Below are positions 30,385-33,961 of a stretch of 33,961 nucleotides of DNA, piece after piece. The DNA is from Microcoleus sp. LEGE 07076. GTDB lineage: Bacteria; Cyanobacteriota; Cyanobacteriia; Cyanobacteriales; Microcoleaceae. The position numbers and the translations under genes are program-made. Numbering within the stretch: position 1 is the stretch's first letter; each line of letters begins with the position of its first letter. Location: the NCBI RefSeq assembly GCF_015207455.1, contig NZ_JADEWV010000055.1:1-33961 (forward strand). The letters run 5' to 3'. Below the pieces are notes generated by a model that was given only the letters and a program-made list of their open reading frames with translations, ran no database searches and was not told the origin of the DNA.

Positions 30385-31506
30385 CTAAAACAACTCTCGC
30401 ATTAATTTTAGCAATTTTTTGCCCGTCGCTTCCCAATTAAATAAATCTGCCGTCTCTCTAGCTTTTTGAGCTACCTGAAAACGCATCGGGTCTTCGACGA
30501 TTTTTCGCAACTGCTGGCGAACAGAGTCAACGTTTGGTTCTGCCCAATGAGGAGAATTTCTGATTTTCAGATACTGAGTATCGTAACACTCTCCTACGGG
30601 AATTAGATCGCAAGTAATGGGATAGCAGTTAGCGGTATTGGCGTACTCAGTGGGGCCACCGTACATCGTCATGGCGACGGGTAAACCTGCTGCAAAGGCA
30701 TCCAAAATTTTAATGGCAAAACCTTCGCCGCGAAAGGGAGCTAAAAAAGCATCTGCTGATAAGTATAAATCAGCTAGTTCTGCTTTACTACAAAATTTAG
30801 GTTTTACCTGAATTTTTGACTTTGACTTGCCGAATTGCTTTTCGTTATTTAGGATATGTTCTACTATGAACTCGGGATTTTTGCCGCCATCTTTGATAAT
30901 TAATTCTACGTTAGCATCATTTTTAAACTCTCGATAAAATGCTTGAATGGCGAGATCCGTGCCAAATCTATATAAATCATAAGAGTTGGTCATGTGCAGA
31001 ATATATTTTAGCTCTTTTTTGGTTTTCTGGGGTCTGGTAGAATAGAGTTTCGAGATTAAAGGATTGAAGCCTAAAGGCACGACTGAGACTTTTTGCGCCC
31101 GACAGCCAGCTTTGATTAAAACGTTTTTAGAATATTCGCTTACTGCTAGTATGTGGGATGAATTGTTGACTGCATCGTAAATCCAGTAATCATCATTATC
31201 GTCGTTTCTGGCGAATTCGTAATTAATGGCAAAAAATTCTAAGTTGAGATGTCCCTTGAGTTCTTTGAGGAAATGAGGTTTCCAGTAATGAGACCATTTG
31301 ATCTGAAATAAATCTGATGGTACGGTGTTCATCCACTTTGCTAGCAGGTGGTTTTCTTCTGCTGTGGAATTGCGGCTGATGTGAGAGGCTATTGGCGATG
31401 GTTCGACGGAAATAGGAATTCCCATCTGGTCTAATGTTGTGGCCAGGGATAGGGTAATGTCGGCGAAGGAGTTAAAGTGTTGAAAGCCGACGTTAAAGTG
31501 AACCAT
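30385..31506 (-). CDS. Family 4 glycosyltransferase
   Basis: A 373-residue GT-B-fold glycosyltransferase (GT4, Glycos_transf_1 type). The N-terminal acceptor half begins MVHFNVGFQHFNSFADITL. The linker and donor half show ILAVSEYSKNVLIKAGC, VSVVPLGFNP (about 162-171) and the nucleotide-sugar site ADAFLAPFRGEGFAIKILDAFAAGLPVAMT, in which the usual second Glu of the EX7E motif is Asp. YGGPTEYA is the typical follow-on. No membrane segment is present, so it is cytosolic or peripheral. It likely transfers a sugar in exopolysaccharide, glycolipid or protein glycosylation; donor and acceptor cannot be told. The 72-residue gene overlaps its 3' end. ATG 31506 is the first start and precedes the Rossmann strand. 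Confidence 0.88.
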   Translation of the reverse strand: MVHFNVGFQHFNSFADITLSLATTLDQMGIPISVEPSPIASHISRNSTAEENHLLAKWMNTVPSDLFQIKWSHYWKPHFLKELKGHLNLEFFAINYEFARNDDNDDYWIYDAVNNSSHILAVSEYSKNVLIKAGCRAQKVSVVPLGFNPLISKLYSTRPQKTKKELKYILHMTNSYDLYRFGTDLAIQAFYREFKNDANVELIIKDGGKNPEFIVEHILNNEKQFGKSKSKIQVKPKFCSKAELADLYLSADAFLAPFRGEGFAIKILDAFAAGLPVAMTMYGGPTEYANTANCYPITCDLIPVGECYDTQYLKIRNSPHWAEPNVDSVRQQLRKIVEDPMRFQVAQKARETADLFNWEATGKKLLKLMRELF

Positions 31507-31600
31507 AATAATTTGTCAGTTGGCAGTTGTTAGTTGGCAGTTGTTAGTTGTTAGTAATTAACAGTCAACAGCCAACAGTCAACAGCCCGATTACTAATGA
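31507..31600. repeat. Heptamer repeats between ClC and glycosyltransferase genes
   Basis: Mixed TTGGCAG/TTGTTAG units (about 31516-31552) and AACAGTC/AACAGCC units (about 31560-31586), partly complementary to each other. They fill the 94-bp gap between the two minus-strand genes. Confidence 0.75.
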
Positions 31601-33961
31601 CTAAGAGGCCGATCGCACTAATATGACTGTACAGTCGCACCCGCGCGCCACAGCTTCCGGGATGTTCCCTTGAATCACCTGCTTCAATAGCCCTTCGCGG
31701 CTGGCTCCGAGGACAATGGCATCACATTGATCATTTTGAGCTTGATCGATTAAAGCATCGGAAACCGATTTAGCGCAAACGGCTGTCGCGATTACTGAAC
31801 ACTTAACTCTGCGCTGAATAAACTCCGCAGCTTGCTTTAATTCTAGCCGATCGGGTTCTGCAACAGAAGGCTGGTGAACTTGACACAATTTAATCTCCGG
31901 TACTGCACTCGCAGCCACGAAAGCAGGTAACAGCCGCAAAGCCGCAGCTTGCTTGTAACTGCCGCGAATTGGCACTAACCAGCGCTGCAAACCCATCAGC
32001 GTATGCAATCCCAATTCTGGCGGCGGAATGTCAGAATTTGGCGGGGAAAGTTCTGTCTCGGGAGTTGCTGATGAACTTGATGCGGCAAATGTAGCATTTT
32101 CTGCGTCATTTAACTGCCATTGTGTAGAAGCATCTTCCCCCGCGCTGCTAGCGGCTAAAAATTTTATTTTTTGGGGTGTTGCTAGTAGTTTTTTGCTCCA
32201 CTTTACCAAAACTACCTCGCAACCGGCTTGCCGAATTACGGTATCTACAACATCGCCAAAAATGCGTCCTGTTGTGGAAAATTCGCCTTGCCAGCCCATC
32301 AAAATTAAATCAATGTGTCGCTCCCTAATTGTCTCTAATATCGCGTTAGGTACGTCGTGAGCTACCCGTATTTGAGTGTGTACTGGCAAGTTCCAGTTGC
32401 GAATTATTCGCTCGGCTTGTTGCAGCAGGCGGCGGCTTTTTGTTGTCCGCACTTTGCTTTCTGAGGGGGAACTGTTGCGCGGTACTGTGATGATTTGTAG
32501 GCATTCTAATTCGTAATGGCGATCGCGCGCGATCGCGGCCGCCAGCCGCAGCAAAGCGGGGGCTGTTTGCGGGTTGGAAAGCGGCACTAATAAGCGACCG
32601 TTTCCGATTTGCGGAGCTCTGGTTTGATAAACTACATAGGAAGGTTCTGGATGCGGGCCCAGGGTTTTTTCTCCGCTGAGATGTTGGGATTCAACTCGGA
32701 TAATGTCGCTGCGGGTAATAATTCCTACTAAATGGCGGCCTTCTACCACTGGCAAACGGCTGATATTGTAGTTATTTAGCCTGTACAAAACTTCGCTTAG
32801 AGTATCGGTTGCTTTGACTGCGATCGGCTGTACAGTCATAAATTCTTTCAGCAGGGAGGTGTCGGAAAAATTGCGTTTGCTGGCATTTGCCAAATCGGTT
32901 TGACTGACAATTCCCACTAATTTTCCGCCGTCTACTACTGGAAATCCTCGGTGGTGCGATCGCGAAAAAGCCTGCATCACTTCATCGAAAGTCAGCCCAC
33001 TCGAAAGAGTTTCGACTCGGCGCTGCATCACGTTAGCTGCGTGCAACTCGCTCAAAGCGTCAACCGCAGGTTTATCTTTTGTTAGTTGAATGCCGTTAAA
33101 CTCCAAAAGGCGATCGTACAACGAGCCGCTCTCTACTTTTTCTGCGACCAAATAAGCAACTACAGAACAGATCATCAAAGGCAGCACTAATTTAAAATCC
33201 GCCGTAATTTCAAAGACAATTACTACCGCAGTAATCGGCGCTCTCGAAACCGCGCAAAAAAACGCTCCCATTCCCGCCAAAGCATAGGTTGTCGGCAAGC
33301 CTATGCCCAGGGAATTTGCTTGCGAAATGCCCACGATGTGACCGAGTGCAGATCCCATAACTAAAGAAGGGGCAAACAATCCTCCCGGAGCTCCAGAAGC
33401 AGCGGAAATAGTTGTCAGAAAGAAATGAGCAGCCAAAGCCGTTAAACTCGTTGTAATGTTGGCTTCTCCGGTCAGCAAAAACTCGCGCAGCCCTGTATTG
33501 TTGCGAAAAGTTTCTGGCAGAAGAGCTATTACTGAACCGCAGATTAGACCAGCTAGAGCAATTCGCACGGGCAAGGAAAATTTGAGGGTTCGCCTGTTAA
33601 ATTTCAAGCCAGCAATCATCCCTTTGCCGAACAAAGCTCCCAGGATTCCCGCTAAAACTCCTAACAGTATGTAAAACGGGATTTCTTGAGCTTGAAAAGT
33701 TATTGGGTACTCGCGAAGGTTCAAGTTTAAACTGTCGCCGCCCAAAAGTTGCGAGACAACTGCACCGATAAATGAAGCGATAATTGCAGTCCCTAAAGTC
33801 AATCCAGAAACATCGTGCAACAGTTCTTCAACTACAAACAAAACTCCGGCAATGGGAGCATTGAAACCCGCAGCTAATCCCGCCGCAGCGCCGCAAGCAA
33901 TCAATTGTCGGCGGTAGTCTGGGGAAGTCGGCATTAAGTGACCAATCCAGCCGGCTAAAGA
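31601..33961 (-). CDS. ClC chloride channel with CBS and two Usp domains (5' end missing)
   Basis: A ClC-family chloride channel or Cl-/H+ antiporter, cut by the right edge: the frame is open to 33961, and the visible 786 residues start within the ClC pore domain. Numbering from the first visible Met (33934): membrane region to about 266 with GVLFVVEEL (carrying the E of the inner gate), GAPGGLFAP (181-189, the GxFxP filter) and the C-terminal helices. A CBS pair (about 300-415; VMQRRVETLS, FPVVDGGKLVGIVSQTDL and LPVVEGRHLVGIITRSDI) follows. Then come two Usp-like domains (about 435-565 and 645-777), ending LILMGWQGEFSTTGRIFGDV... and AIVLGASREGLLKQVIQGN..., which usually bind ATP. The N-terminal pore motif GREGP lies outside the window. 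Confidence 0.92.
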   Translation of the reverse strand, partial: SLAGWIGHLMPTSPDYRRQLIACGAAAGLAAGFNAPIAGVLFVVEELLHDVSGLTLGTAIIASFIGAVVSQLLGGDSLNLNLREYPITFQAQEIPFYILLGVLAGILGALFGKGMIAGLKFNRRTLKFSLPVRIALAGLICGSVIALLPETFRNNTGLREFLLTGEANITTSLTALAAHFFLTTISAASGAPGGLFAPSLVMGSALGHIVGISQANSLGIGLPTTYALAGMGAFFCAVSRAPITAVVIVFEITADFKLVLPLMICSVVAYLVAEKVESGSLYDRLLEFNGIQLTKDKPAVDALSELHAANVMQRRVETLSSGLTFDEVMQAFSRSHHRGFPVVDGGKLVGIVSQTDLANASKRNFSDTSLLKEFMTVQPIAVKATDTLSEVLYRLNNYNISRLPVVEGRHLVGIITRSDIIRVESQHLSGEKTLGPHPEPSYVVYQTRAPQIGNGRLLVPLSNPQTAPALLRLAAAIARDRHYELECLQIITVPRNSSPSESKVRTTKSRRLLQQAERIIRNWNLPVHTQIRVAHDVPNAILETIRERHIDLILMGWQGEFSTTGRIFGDVVDTVIRQAGCEVVLVKWSKKLLATPQKIKFLAASSAGEDASTQWQLNDAENATFAASSSSATPETELSPPNSDIPPPELGLHTLMGLQRWLVPIRGSYKQAAALRLLPAFVAASAVPEIKLCQVHQPSVAEPDRLELKQAAEFIQRRVKCSVIATAVCAKSVSDALIDQAQNDQCDAIVLGASREGLLKQVIQGNIPEAVARGCDCTVILVRSAS

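Overview
The window looks like chromosomal DNA of a filamentous, non-heterocystous cyanobacterium (Oscillatoria/Microcoleus/Tychonema type). This rests on an NDH-1 NdhD subunit, a minC-minD-minE cluster with cyanobacterial features, DUF4079 and DUF1361 membrane proteins, an NB-ARC protein and a CHASE/PAS/GAF histidine kinase of cyanobacterial style, many GCGATCGC (HIP1) octamers, and gaps full of 7-bp tandem repeats. The genus is inferred from memory of such genomes, not from a search. I saw no rRNA, tRNA, CRISPR array, phage or complete insertion sequence.

Layout. 1-4300: a DUF58 protein (+), then minC, minD and minE (all -), separated by heptamer arrays. 4300-9000: an ADP-ribosylglycohydrolase gene broken by one in-frame TGA, a two-component pair (sensor kinase then OmpR-type regulator, -) and a cysteine-dioxygenase-like cupin (-). 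9000-15000: a secreted YHS protein with nine NPCAGK repeats, a cellulose-synthase-like glycosyltransferase cut by an in-frame TAA just before its PilZ domain, a DUF4079 protein and ndhD (all +). 15000-25000: an NB-ARC ATPase ending where a repeat domain would be expected, an SbmA/ABCD-like ABC transporter, a DUF1361 protein and a 1423-residue CHASE-PAS-PAS-GAF-PAS-PAS-PAS kinase (all -). 25000-34000: tldD (+), a 49-residue protein not in the supplied gene predictions (-), bioF (-), a DHH phosphoesterase (+), a 72-residue protein coupled to a family-4 glycosyltransferase (-), and a ClC channel with CBS and two Usp domains (-) that runs off the right edge.

The genes are mostly housekeeping, signalling and envelope functions, and I found no clear multi-gene novel system. 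What stands out is repeat biology. Several palindromic element families lie just downstream of gene 3' ends. Heptamer arrays with changing units but a constant 7-bp period fill intergenic gaps and reach into genes: the minC stop codon, the leader next to the bcsA start codon, and the bioF reading frame. A palindrome is translated in frame as a linker in the NB-ARC protein. Two genes carry single in-frame stops with intact coding sequence on both sides.
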